Assembly (NCBI GenBank): GCA_963971285.1
Contig: OZ020244.1
Span: forward strand, 30,628,001 to 30,692,000
Direction: 5' to 3'
Length of the DNA: 64,000 nt
DNA from: Astropecten irregularis
Taxonomy: Eukaryota; Echinodermata; Asteroidea; Paxillosida; Astropectinidae
Each line of letters starts with the position of its first letter. Within the stretch, counting starts at the first letter, position 1. Positions 51,592 to 64,000 of this stretch are shown here, one piece after another. The notes beneath the pieces are model-generated. The model saw only the letters and a program-made list of their open reading frames with translations. It was not told the origin of the DNA and did not search any database. A program made the translations under genes and the position numbers.

Positions 51592-54500
51592 ATAACAGTC
51601 CATGACAAAGCACAAGCAATGCCAGCGAGACCAGAGGAGGTACCGGTAACAGCAGGAGAAATGACACTGCTCTTCCACCAATCTTGTGTCACAATACAAG
51701 TCAGGATCTTCACAATTTGTTTCAAATTATACGTCTCATTTCAAAGTTTCAGAGCAATTAACAACGTAAAGCAAGGATACAGATGACACTTACCGGTACC
51801 TCCTCTGGTCTCGCTGGCATTGATTCTGCTTTGTCTTGGACTGTTATCTAATGCCACAAATGAAAATTTCCAATTCAAAAACAAAGATAATTACATTACG
51901 AACTAAACATTTCATCTCAAAGAATAACTGCTGTCATTGAACCTGTTTTACACTTCAAGTGAGGCTATACATTATTCAGCTGAAGAAATGACACTGCTCT
52001 ATCACTAATCATGTGTCACCATACAAGTGAGGATCTACAATCTACTTCATTCAGCAGCAGAAATGACACTGCTCTGTCACTAATCATGTGTCACCATACA
52101 AGTGAGGATCTAAAATGTACTTTATTCAGCAGCAGAAATAACATTGCTCTGTCACTAATCATGTGTCACCATACAAGTGAGGATCTACAATCTACTTCAT
52201 TCAGCAGCAGAAATGACACTGCTCTGTCACTAATCATGTGTCACCATACAAGTGAGGATCTACAATGTACTTCATTCAGCAGCAGAAATAACATTGCTCT
52301 GTCACTAATCATGTGTCACCATACAAGTGAGGATCTACAATCTACTTCATTCAGCAGCAGAAATGACACTGATGTGTCACTAATCATGTGTCACCATACA
52401 AGTGAGGATCTACAATCTACTTCATTCAGTGGCAGAAATGGCATTGCTCTGTCACTAATCATGTGTCACCATACAAGTGAGGATCTACAATGTACTTCAT
52501 CAGCAGCAGAAATGACACTGCTCTGTCACTAATCATGTGTCACCATACAAGTGAGGATCTACAATGTACTTCATTTTTGGCTGCAGATAACAGTCCATGA
52601 CAAAGCACAAGCAATGCCAGCGAGACCAGAGGAGGTACCGGTAACAGCAGGAGAAATGACACTGCTCTTTCACCAATCTTGTGTCACAATACAAGTCAGG
52701 ATCTTCACAATTTGTTTCAAATTATACGTCTCATTTCAAAGTTTCAGAGCAATGAACAACGTAAAGCAAGGATACAGATGACACTTACCGGTACCTCCTC
52801 TGGTCTCGCTGGCATTGAGTCTGCTTTGTCTTGGACTGTTATCTAATGCCACAAATGAAAATTTCCAATTCAAAAACAAAGAGAATTACATTACGAACTA
52901 AACAATTCATCTCAAAGAATAACTGCTGTCATTGAACCTGTTTTACACTTCAAGTGAGGCTATACATTATTCAGCTGAAGAAATGACACTGCTCTATCAC
53001 TAATCATGTGTCACCATACAAGTGAGGATCTACAATCTACTTCATTCAGCAGCAGAAATGACACTGCTCTGTCACTAATCATGTGTCACCATACAAGTGA
53101 GGATCTAAAATGTACTTCATTCAGCAGCAGAAATAACATTGCTCTGTCACTAATCATGTGTCACCATACAAGTGAGGATCTACAATCTACTTCATTCAGC
53201 AGCAGAAATGGCATTGCTCTGTCACTAATCATGTGTCACCATACAAGTGAGGATCTACAATGTACTTCATTCAGCAGCAGAAATGACACTGCTCTGTCAC
53301 TAATCATGTGTCACCATACAAGTAAGGATCTACAATCTACTTCATTCAGCAGCAAAAATGACACTGATGTGTCACTAATCATGTGTCACCATACAAGTGA
53401 GGATCTACAATCTACTTCATTCAGCAGCAGAAATGACACTGCTCTGTCACTAATCATGTGTCACCGTACAAGTGAGGATCTACAATGTACTTCATTCAGC
53501 AGCAGAAATGGCACTGCTCTGTCACTAATCATGTGTCACCATACAAGTGAGGATCTACAATGTACTTCATCAGCAGCAGAAATGACACTGCTCTGTCACT
53601 AATCATGTGTCACCATACAAGTGAGGATCTACAATGTACTTCATCAGCAGCAGAAATGACACTGCTCTGTCACTAATCATGTGTCACCATACAAGTGAGG
53701 ATCTACAATGTACTTCATTTTTGGCTGCAGATAACAGTCCATGACAAAGCACAAGCAATGCCAGCGAGACCAGAGGAGGTACCGGTAACAGCAGGAGAAA
53801 TGACACTGCTCTTTCACCAATCTTGTGTCACAATACAAGTCAGGATCTTCACAATTTGTTTCAAATTATACGTCTCATTTCAAAGTTTCAGAGCAATTAA
53901 CAACGTAAAGCAAGGATACAGATGACACTTACCGGTACCTCCTCTGGTCTCGCTGGCATTGATTCTGCTTTGTCTTGGACTGTTATCTAATGCCACAAAT
54001 GAAAATTTCCAATTCAAAAACAAAGAGAATTACATTACGAACTAAACAATTCATCTCAAAGAATAACTGCTGTCATTGAACCTGTTTTACACTTCAAGTG
54101 AGGCTATACATTATTCAGCTGAAGAAATGACACTGCTCTATCACTAATCATGTGTCACCATACAAGTGAGGATCTAAAATGTACTTCATTCAGCAGCAGA
54201 AATAACATTGCTCTGTCACTAATCATGTGTCACCATACAAGTAAGGATCTACAATCTACTTCATTCAGCAGCAAAAATGACACTGATGTGTCACTAATCA
54301 TGTGTCACCATACAAGTGAGGATCTACAATGTACTTCATTCAGCAGCAGAAATGGCACTGCTCTGTCACTAATCATGTGTCACCATACAAGTGAGGATCT
54401 ACAATGTACTTCATCAGCAGCAGAAATGACACTGCTCTGTCACTAATCATGTGTCACCATACAAGTGAGGATCTACAATGTACTTCATCAGCAGCAGAAA

Positions 54501-57500
54501 TGACACTGCTCTGTCACTAATCATGTGTCACCATACAAGTGAGGATCTACAATGTACTTAATTTTTGGCTGCAGATAACAGTCCATGACAAAGCACAAGC
54601 AATGCCAGCGAGACCAGAGGAGGTACCGGTAACAGCAGGAGAAATGACACTGCTCTTTCACCAATCTTGTGTCACAATACAAGTCAGGATCTTCACAATT
54701 TGTTTCAAATTATACGTCTCATTTCAAAGTTTCAGAGCAATTAACAACGTAAAGCAAGGATACAGATGACACTTACCGGTACCTCCTCTGGTCTCGCTGG
54801 CATTGATTCTGCTTTGTCTTGGACTGTTATCTAATGCCACAAATGAAAATTTCCAATTCAAAAACAAAGAGAATTACATTACGAACTAAACAATTCATCT
54901 CAAAGAATAACTGCTGTCATTGAACCTGTTTTACACTTCAAGTGAGGCTATACATTATTCAGCTGAAGAAATGACACTGCTCTATCACTAATCATGTGTC
55001 ACCATGCAAGTGAGGATCTACAATCTACTTCATTCAGCAGCAGAAATGACACTGCTCTGTCACTAATCATGTGTCACCATACAAGTGAGGATCTAAAATG
55101 TACTTCATTCAGCAGCAGAAATAACATTGCTCTGTCACTAATCATGTGTCACCATACAAGTGAGGATCTACAATGTACTTCATTCAGCAGCAGAAATGGC
55201 ACTGCTCTGTCACTAATCATGTGTCACCATACAAGTGAGGATCAACAATGTACTTCCTTCAGCAGCAGAAATGGCATTGCTCTGTCACTAATCATGTGTC
55301 ACCATACAAGTGAGGATCTACAATCTACTTCATCAGCAACAGAAATAACACTGGTCTGTCACTAATCATGTGTCACCATACAAGTGAGGATCTACAATGT
55401 ACTTCAATCAGCAGCAGAAATGACACCGCTCTTTCACCAATCTTGTTTCTCAATACAAGTCAGGATCTTCACAATTTGTTTCAAATTATACGTCTCATTT
55501 CAAAGTTTCAGAGCAATTAACAACTTAAAGCAAGGATACAGATGACACTTACCGGTACCTCCTCTGGTCTCGCTGGCATTGATTCTGCGTTGTCTTGGAC
55601 TGTTATCTAATGCCACAAATGAAAATTTCCAATTCAAAAACAAAGAGAATTACATTATGAACTAAACCATTCACCTAACAAAATAACCTGAAGATAATGA
55701 CGACCTAGTCCATTCAGCAGCAGAAATGGCATTGCTCTGTCACTAATCATGTGTCACCATACAAGTGAGGATCTACAATGTACTTCATTCAGCAGCAGAA
55801 ATAACACTGCTCTGTCACTAACCATGTGTCACCATACAAGTGAGGATCTACAATGTACTTCATTCAGCAGCAGAAATGACACTGCTCTGTCACTAATCAT
55901 GTGTCACCATACAAGTGAGGATCTACAATGTACTTCATTCAGCAGCAGAAATGGCATTGCTCTGTCACTAATCATGTGTCACCATACAAGTGAGGATCTA
56001 CAATGTACTTCATTCAGCAGCAGAAATTGCATTGCTCTGTCACTAATCATGTGTCACCATACAAGTGAGGATCTACAATGTACTTCGTTCAGCAGCAGAA
56101 ATGGCATTGCTCTGTCACTAATCATGTGTCACCATACAAGTGAGGATCTACACTGTACTTCATTCAGCAGCAGAAATGACACTGCTCTGTCACTAATCAT
56201 GTGTCACCATACAAGTGAGGATCTACAATGTACTTCATTCAGCAGCAGAAATGACACTGCTCTGTTACTAATCATGTGTCACCATACAAGTGAGGATATA
56301 CAATGTACATGTACTTCATTCAGCAGCAGAAATGACACTGATGTGTTACTTATCATGTGTCACCAACTCACCATACAAGTGAGGATCTACAATGTACATA
56401 ATTCAGGAGCAGAAATGACACTGATGTGTCACCATACAAGTGAGGATCTACAATGTACTTCATCAGCAGCAGAAATGACACTGCTCTTTCACCAATCTTG
56501 TGTCACAATACAAGTCAGGATCTTCACAATTTGTTTCAAATTATACGTTTCATTTCAAAGTTTCAGACCAATTAACAACTTAAAGCAAGGATACAGATGA
56601 CACTTACCGGTACCTCCTCTGGTCTCGCTGGCATTGATTCTGCTTTGTCTTGGACTGTTTTCTAATGCCACAAATGAAAATTTCAAAAACAAAGAGAATT
56701 ACATTATGAACTAAACAATTCATCTCAAAGAATAACTGCTGTCATTGAACCTGTTTATACTTCAAGTGAGGCTATACATTATTCAGCTGAAGAAATGACA
56801 ATGCTCTATCACTAATTATGTGTAACAATACAAGTGAGGATCTACAATGTACTTCAATCAGCAGCAGAAATGGCATTGCTCTGTCACTAATCATGTGTCA
56901 CCATACAAGTGAGGATCTACAATGTACTTCATCAGCAGCAGAAATAACACTGCTCTGTCACTAATCATGTGTCACCATACAAGTGAGGATCTACAATGTA
57001 CTTCAATCAGCAGCAGAAATGACACTGCTCTGTCACTAATCATGTGTCACCATACAAGTGAGGATCTACAATGTACTTCATCAGCAGCAGAAATGACACT
57101 GCTCTGTCACTAATCATGTGTCACCATACAAGTGAGGATCTACAATGTACTTCATTTTTGGCTGCAGATAACAGTCCATGACAAAGCACAAGCAATGCCA
57201 GCGAGACCAGAGGAGGTACCAGTAACAGCACGAGAAATGACACTGCTCTTCCACCAATCTTGTGTCACAATACAAGTCAGGATCTTCACAATTTGTTTCA
57301 AATTATACGTCTCATTTCAAAGTTTCAGAGCAATTAACAACGTAAAGCAAGGATACAGATGACACTTACCGGTACCTCCTCTGGTCTCGCTGGCATTGAT
57401 TCTGCTTTGTCTTGGACTGTTATCTAATGCCACAAATGAAAATTTCCAATTCAAAAACAAAGAGAATTACATTACGAACTAAACAATTCATCTCAAAGAA

Positions 57501-60500
57501 TAACTGCTGTCATTGAACCTGTTTTACACTTCAAGTGAGGCTATACATTATTCAGCTGAAGAAATGACGCTGCTCTATCACTAATCATGTGTCACCATAC
57601 AAGTGAGGATCTACAATCTACTTCATTCAGCAGCAGAAATGACACTGCTCTGTCACTAATCATGTGTCACCATACAAGTGAGGATCTAAAATGTACTTCA
57701 TTCAGCAGCAGAAATAACATTGCTCTGTCACTAATCATGTGTCACCATACAAGTGAGGATCTACAATGTACTTCATTCAGCAGCAGAAATAACATTGCTC
57801 TGTCACTAATCATGTGTCACCATACAAGTGAGGATCTACAATGTACTTCATTCAGCAGCAGAAATGGCATTGCTCTGTCACTAATCATGTGTCACCATAC
57901 AAGTGAGGATCTACAAGGTACTTCATTCAGCAGCAGAAATGACACTGCTCTGTCACTAATCATGTGTCACCATACAAGTGAGGATCTAAAATGTACTTCA
58001 TTCAGCAGCAGAAATAACATTGCTCTGTCACTAATCATGTGTCACCATACAAGTGAGGATCTACAATGTACTTCATTCAGCAGCAGAAATGGCACTGCTC
58101 TGTCACTAATCATGTGTCACCATACAAGTGAGGATCAACAATGTACTTCATTCAGCAGCAGAAATGGCATTGCTCTGTCACTAATCATGTGTCACCATAC
58201 AAGTGAGGATCTACAATGTACTTCATTCAGCAGCAGAAATGGCACTGCTCTATCACTAATCATGTGTCACCATACAAGTGAGGATCTACAATGTACTTCA
58301 TTCAGCAGCAGAAATGGCATTGCTCTGTCTTTAATCATGTGTCACCATACAAGTGAGGATCTACAATGTACTTCATTTTTGGCTGCAGATAACAGTCCAT
58401 GACAAAGCACAAGCAATGCCAGCGAGACCAGAGGAGGTACCGGTAACAGCAGGAGAAATGACACTGCTCTTTCACCAATCATGTGTCACAATACAAGTCA
58501 GGATCTTCACAATTTGTTTCAAATTATACGTCTCATTTCAAAGTTTCAGAGCAATGAACAACGTAAAGCAAGGATACAGATGACACTTACCGGTACCTCC
58601 TCTGGTCTCGCTGGCATTGATTCTGCTTTGTCTTGGACTGTTATCTAATGCCACAAATGAAAATTTCCAATTCAAAAACAAAGATAATTACATTACGAAC
58701 TAAACAATTCATCTCAAAGAATAACTGCTGTCATTGAACCTGTTTTACACTTCAAGTGAGGCTATACATTATTCAGCTGAAGAAATGACACTGCTCTATC
58801 ACTAATCATGTGTCACCATACAAGTGAGGATCTACAATCTACTTCATTCAGCAGCAGAAATGACACTGCTCTGTCACTAATCATGTGTCACCATACAAGT
58901 GAGGATCAACAATGTACTTCATTCAGCAGCAGAAATGGCATTGCTCTGTCACTAATCATGTGTCACCATACAAGTGAGGATCTACAATCTACTTCATCAG
59001 CAGCAGAAATAACACTGGTCTGTCACTAATCATGTGTCACCATACAAGTGAGGATCTACAATGTACTTCAATCAGCAGCAGAAATGACAACGCTCTTTCA
59101 CCAATCTTGTTTCTCAATACAAGTCAGGATCTTCACAATTTGTTTCAAATTATACGTCTCATTTCAAAGTTTCAGAGCAATTAACAACTTAAAGCAAGGA
59201 TACAGATGACACTTACCGGTACCTCCTCTGGTCTCGCTGGCATTGATTCTGCGTTGTCTTGGACTGTTATCTAATGCCACAAATGAAAATTTCCAATTCA
59301 AAAACAAAGAGAATTACATTATGAACTAAACCATTCACCTAACAAAATAACCTGAAGATAATGACGACCTAGTCCATTCAGCAGCAGAAATGGCATTGCT
59401 CTGTCACTAATCATGTGTCACCATACAAGTGAGGATCTACAATGTACTTCATTCAGCAGCAGAAATAACACTGCTCTGTCACTAATCATGTGTCACCATA
59501 CAAGTGAGGATCTACAATGTACTTCATTCAGCAGCAGAAATGACACTGCTCTGTCACTAATCATGTGTCACCATACAAGTGAGGATCTACAATGTACTTC
59601 ATTCAGCAGCAGAAATGGCATTGCTCTGTCACTAATCATGTGTCACCATACAAGTGAGGATCTACAATGTACTTCATTCAGCAGCAGAAATGGCACTGCT
59701 CTGTCACTAATCATGTGTCACCATACAAGTGAGGATCAACAATGTACTTCATTCAGCAGCAGAAATGGCATTGCTCTGTCACTAATCATGTGTCACCATA
59801 CAAGTGAGGATCTACAATGTACTTCATCAGCAGCAGAAATAACACTGGTCTGTCACTAATCATGTGTCACCATACAAGTGAGGATCTACAATGTACTTCA
59901 ATCAGCAGCAGAAATGACACCGCTCTTTCACCAATCTTGTTTCTCAATACAAGTCAGGATCTTTACAATTTGTTTCAAATTATACGTCTCATTTCAAAGT
60001 TTCAGACCAATTAACAACTTAAAGCAAGGATACAGATGACACTTACCGGTACCTCCTCTGGTCTCGCTGGCATTGATTCTGTGTTGTCTTGGACTGTTAT
60101 CTAATGCCACAAATGAAAATTTCCAATTCAAAAACAAAGAGAATTACATTATGAACTAAACCATTCACCTAAAAAAATTACCTGAAGATAATGACGACCT
60201 AGTCCATTCAGCAGCAGAAATGGTACTGCTCTGTCACTAATCATGTGTCACCATACAAGTGAGGATCTACAATGTACTTCATTCAGCAGCAGAAATGACA
60301 CTGCTTTGTCACTAATCATGTGTCACCATACAAGTGAGGATCTACAATGTACTTCATTCAGCACCAGAAATGGCATTGCTCTGTCTTTAATCATGTGTCA
60401 CCATACAAGTGAGGATCTACAATGTACTTCATTCAGCAGCAGAAATGGCACTGCTCTGTCACTAATCATGTGTCACCATACAAGTGAGGATCTACAATGT

Positions 60501-62774
60501 ACTTCATTCAGCAGCAGAAATGGCACTGCTCTATCACTAATCATGTGTCACCATACAAGTGAGGATCTAAAATGTACTTCATTCAGCACCAGAAATGGCA
60601 TTGCTCTGTCTTTAATCATGTGTCACCATACAAGTGAGGATCTACAATGTACTTCATTCAGCAGCAGAAATGGCATTGCTCTGTCTTTAATCATGTGTCA
60701 CCATACAAGTGAGGATCTACAATGTACTTCATTCAGCAGCAGAAATGGCACTGCTCTATCACTAATCATGTGTCACCATACAAGTGAGGATCTACAATGT
60801 ACTTCATTCAGCAGCAGAAATGGCATTGCTCTGTCTTTAATCATGTGTCACCATACAAGTGAGGATCTACAATGTACTTCATTTTTGGCTGCAGATAACA
60901 GTCCATGACAAAGCACAAGCAATGCCAGCGAGACCAGAGGAGGTACCGGTAACAGCAGGAGAAATGACACTGCTCTTTCACCAATCATGTGTCACAATAC
61001 AAGTCAGGATCTTCACAATTTGTTTCAAATTATACGTCTCATTTCAAAGTTTCAGAGCAATGAACAACGTAAAGCAAGGATACAGATGACACTTACCGGT
61101 ACCTCCTCTGGTCTCGCTGGCATTGATTCTGCTTTGTCTTGGACTGTTATCTAATGCCACAAATGAAAATTTCCAATTCAAAAACAAAGATAATTACATT
61201 ACGAACTAAACAATTCATCTCAAAGAATAACTGCTGTCATTGAACCTGTTTTACACTTCAAGTGAGGCTATACATTATTCAGCTGAAGAAATGACACTGC
61301 TCTATCACTAATCATGTGTCACCATACAAGTGAGGATCTACAATCTACTTCATTCAGCAGCAGAAATGACACTGCTCTGTCACTAATCATGTGTCACCAT
61401 ACAAGTGAGGATCTAAAATGTACTTCATTCAGCAGCAGAAATAACATTGCTCTGTCACTAATCATGTGTCACCATACAAGTGAGGATCTACAATGTACTT
61501 CATTCAGCAGCAGAAATGGCACTGCTCTGTCACTAATCATGTGTCACCATACAAGTGAGGATCAACAATGTACTTCATTCAGCAGCAGAAATGGCATTGC
61601 TCTGTCACTAATCATGTGTCACCATACAAGTGAGGATCTACAATGTACTTCATCAGCAGCAGAAATAACACTGGTCTGTCACTAATCATGTGTCACCATA
61701 CAAGTGAGGATCTACAATGTACTTCAATCAGCAGCAGAAATGACACCGCTCTTTCACCAATCTTGTTTCTCAATACAAGTCAGGATCTTCACAATTTGTT
61801 TCAAATTATACGTCTCATTTCAAAGTTTCAGACCAATTAACAACTTAAAGCAAGGATACAGATGACACTTACCGGTACCTCCTCTGGTCTCGCTGGCATT
61901 GATTCTGTGTTGTCTTGGACTGTTATCTAATGCCACAAATGAAAATTTCCAATTCAAAAACAAAGAGAATTACATTATGAACTAAACCATTCACCTAAAA
62001 AAATTACCTGAAGATAATGACGACCTAGTCCATTCAGCAGCAGAAATGGTACTGCTCTGTCACTAATCATGTGTCACCATACAAGTGAGGATCTACAATG
62101 TACTTCATTCAGCAGCAGAAATGACACTGCTTTGTCACTAATCATGTGTCACCATACAAGTGAGGATCTACAATGTACTTCATTCAGCACCAGAAATGGC
62201 ATTGCTCTGTCTTTAATCATGTGTCACCATACAAGTGAGGATCTACAATGTACTTCATTCAGCAGCAGAAATGGCACTGCTCTGTCACTAATCATGTGTC
62301 ACCATACAAGTGAGGATCTACAATGTACTTCATTCAGCAGCAGAAATGGCACTGCTCTATCACTAATCATGTGTCACCATACAAGTGAGGATCTAAAATG
62401 TACTTCATTCAGCACCAGAAATGGCATTGCTCTGTCTTTAATCATGTGTCACCATACAAGTGAGGATCTACAATGTACTTCATTCAGCAGCAGAAATGGC
62501 ATTGCTCTGTCTTTAATCATGTGTCACCATACAAGTGAGGATCTACAATGTACTTCATTCAGCAGCAGAAATGGCACTGCTCTATCACTAATCATGTGTC
62601 ACCATACAAGTGAGGATCTACAATGTACTTCATTCAGCAGCAGAAATGGCATTGCTCTGTCTTTAATCATGTGTCACCATACAAGTGAGGATCTACAATG
62701 TACTTCATTTTTGGCTGCAGATAACAGTCCATGACAAAGCACAAGCAATGCCAGCGAGACCAGAGGAGGTACCG
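51592..62774 (+). other. Inverted copies of the 54-bp exon block, 8 copies
   Basis: Copies at 51592-51645, 52587-52640, 53731-53784, 54575-54628, 57168-57221, 58389-58442, 60895-60948 and 62721-62774 read ITVHDKAQAMPARPEEVP on the + strand. Each follows TTTTTGGCTGCAG, a good acceptor (the 54575 copy has AATTTTTGG), and nearly all precede GTAACAG, a usable donor; the 57168 copy reads CCAG before its GTAACAG. Each stands about 150 bp from the next minus-strand copy, so a transcript through the array would fold into repeated 54-bp hairpins. The set differs from the minus-strand set at Q4H, E8Q and S9A, so it is a separate lineage. Confidence 0.75.
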
Positions 62775-63752
62775 GTAACAGCAGGAGAAATGACACTGCT
62801 CTTTCACCAATCATGTGTCACAATACAAGTCAGGATCTTCACAATTTGTTTCAAATTATACGTCTCATTTCAAAGTTTCAGAGCAATGAACAACGTAAAG
62901 CAAGGATACAGATGACACTTACCGGTACCTCCTCTGGTCTCGCTGGCATTGATTCTGCTTTGTCTTGGACTGTTATCTAATGCCACAAATGAAAATTTCC
63001 AATTCAAAAACAAAGATAATTACATTACGAACTAAACAATTCATCTCAAAGAATAACTGCTGTCATTGAACCTGTTTTACACTTCAAGTGAGGCTATACA
63101 TTATTCAGCTGAAGAAATGACACTGCTCTATCACTAATCATGTGTCACCATACAAGTGAGGATCTACAATCTACTTCATTCAGCAGCAGAAATGACACTG
63201 CTCTGTCACTAATCATGTGTCACCATACAAGTGAGGATCTAAAATGTACTTCATTCAGCAGCAGAAATAACATTGCTCTGTCACTAATCATGTGTCACCA
63301 TACAAGTGAGGATCTACAATGTACTTCATTCAGCAGCAGAAATGGCACTGCTCTGTCACTAATCATGTGTCACCATACAAGTGAGGATCAACAATGTACT
63401 TCATTCAGCAGCAGAAATGGCATTGCTCTGTCACTAATCATGTGTCACCATACAAGTGAGGATCTACAATGTACTTCATCAGCAGCAGAAATAACACTGG
63501 TCTGTCACTAATCATGTGTCACCATACAAGTGAGGATCTACAATGTACTTCAATCAGCAGCAGAAATGACACCGCTCTTTCACCAATCTTGTTTCTCAAT
63601 ACAAGTCAGGATCTTCACAATTTGTTTCAAATTATACGTCTCATTTCAAAGTTTCAGACCAATTAACAACTTAAAGCAAGGATACAGATGACACTTACCG
63701 GTACCTCCTCTGGTCTCGCTGGCATTGATTCTGTGTTGTCTTGGACTGTTAT
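51794..63752 (-). CDS. Tandemly amplified 54-bp phase 0-0 exon, 14 copies
   Basis: Minus-strand copies lie at 51794-51847, 52789-52842, 53933-53986, 54777-54830, 55553-55606, 56608-56661, 57370-57423, 58591-58644, 59217-59270, 60047-60100, 61097-61150, 61873-61926, 62923-62976 and 63699-63752. Each has acceptor TTTGTGGCATTAG (minor variants) and donor GTAAGTGT and encodes ITVQDKAESMPARPEEVP. Coding variants: E8D at 52789; K6N at 55553 and 59217; K6N plus A7T at 60047, 61873 and 63699; I1K at 56608. Length 54 and phase 0-0 mean any number can be spliced in frame, and the next exon down (51054) also starts in phase 0. So these may encode an N-terminal 18-residue repeat of the recombinase-like protein. 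An in-frame Met10 could also serve as a start. Which copies are used is unknown. Confidence 0.6.
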
Positions 63753-63815
63753 CTAATGCCACAAATGAAAATTTCCAATTCAAAAACAAAGAGAATTACA
63801 TTATGAACTAAACCA
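59990..63815. repeat. 1,826-bp higher-order repeat, two consecutive copies
   Basis: From about 59990 the array repeats with an exact 1,826-bp period: exon blocks at 60047/61873/63699 and 61097/62923, and inverted blocks at 60895/62721. Compared by eye, the two full copies look identical. Each higher-order unit holds two minus exon blocks (spacings 1050 and 776 bp) and one inverted block. Confidence 0.85.
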
Positions 63816-64000
63816 TTCACCTAAAAAAATTACCTGAAGATAATGACGACCTAGTCCATTCAGCAGCAGAAATGGTACTGCTCTGTCACTAATCATGTGT
63901 CACCATACAAGTGAGGATCTACAATGTACTTCATTCAGCAGCAGAAATGACACTGCTTTGTCACTAATCATGTGTCACCATACAAGTGAGGATCTACAAT

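Larger units (their letters stand above)
51480..64000. repeat. 75-bp satellite array with embedded exon blocks
   Basis: The basic unit is 75 bp and includes CATGTGTCACCATACAAGTG, AGGATCTACAATGTACTTCA and TTCAGCAGCAGAAATGACAC. Runs of 2 to about 11 units alternate with a ~350-bp spacer that holds a 54-bp exon block and diverged 75-mers (for example CACAATACAAGTCAGGATCT). Because 75 is a multiple of 3, one + strand frame stays open (MCHHTSEDLQCTSFSSRN...) over many units. The other five frames are closed in every unit. There is no sign of selection for these + strand frames, so they are treated as non-coding. The array continues past the window edge. Confidence 0.95.

Overview
The window is animal nuclear DNA. 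It is intron-rich, AT-rich and dense in DNA-transposon debris and tRNA-derived SINE-like repeats, with short TAGGCCTA-type motifs throughout. Gene families and repeat style suggest a marine invertebrate, probably a deuterostome of echinoderm or hemichordate type; this is an impression, not proof. No bacterial features, rRNA genes or CRISPR arrays were seen. A 200-base run of N at 30845-31044 marks an assembly gap.

Layout. Positions 1-9550 hold a convergent gene pair. A small six-exon gene with a coiled-coil C-terminus lies on the + strand (2673-4987). A complete six-exon PIF/Harbinger (HARBI1-like) transposase of 336 aa with an intact DD35E triad lies on the - strand (9367-5910). SINE copies and a 390-bp fold-back sit between and inside them. 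Positions 11.9-13.7 kb carry a decayed BEL/Pao-type gag. Positions 17.1-18.7 kb carry a broken relative of the recombinase gene found later in the window. Positions 23.9-45.6 kb are mostly gene-poor: a 926-bp inverted-repeat element, a 2.4-kb TA-flanked element next to its own empty-site paralogue, several MITEs, a 103-bp tandem array, and repeated segments around a small uncharacterised membrane-anchor gene. An intronless NAA80-like N-acetyltransferase gene lies at 35157-35825.

The right third is the most unusual part. A - strand gene (51054-45720) encodes two zinc fingers, a tyrosine-recombinase-like core and a SANT/Myb-like C-terminus, joined by five phase-compatible exons with one GC-AG intron. 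Upstream of it, 51.5 kb to the window end is a tandem array built from a 75-bp satellite. Embedded in it are 14 copies of a 54-bp, phase 0-0 exon-like block (ITVQDKAESMPARPEEVP) with good splice signals, in frame with the recombinase exon. Eight further copies lie in the opposite orientation and also have splice signals. The reading proposed here is a recombinase gene whose N-terminal exon has been amplified, in both orientations, inside a satellite. The gene's first exon lies beyond the right edge.
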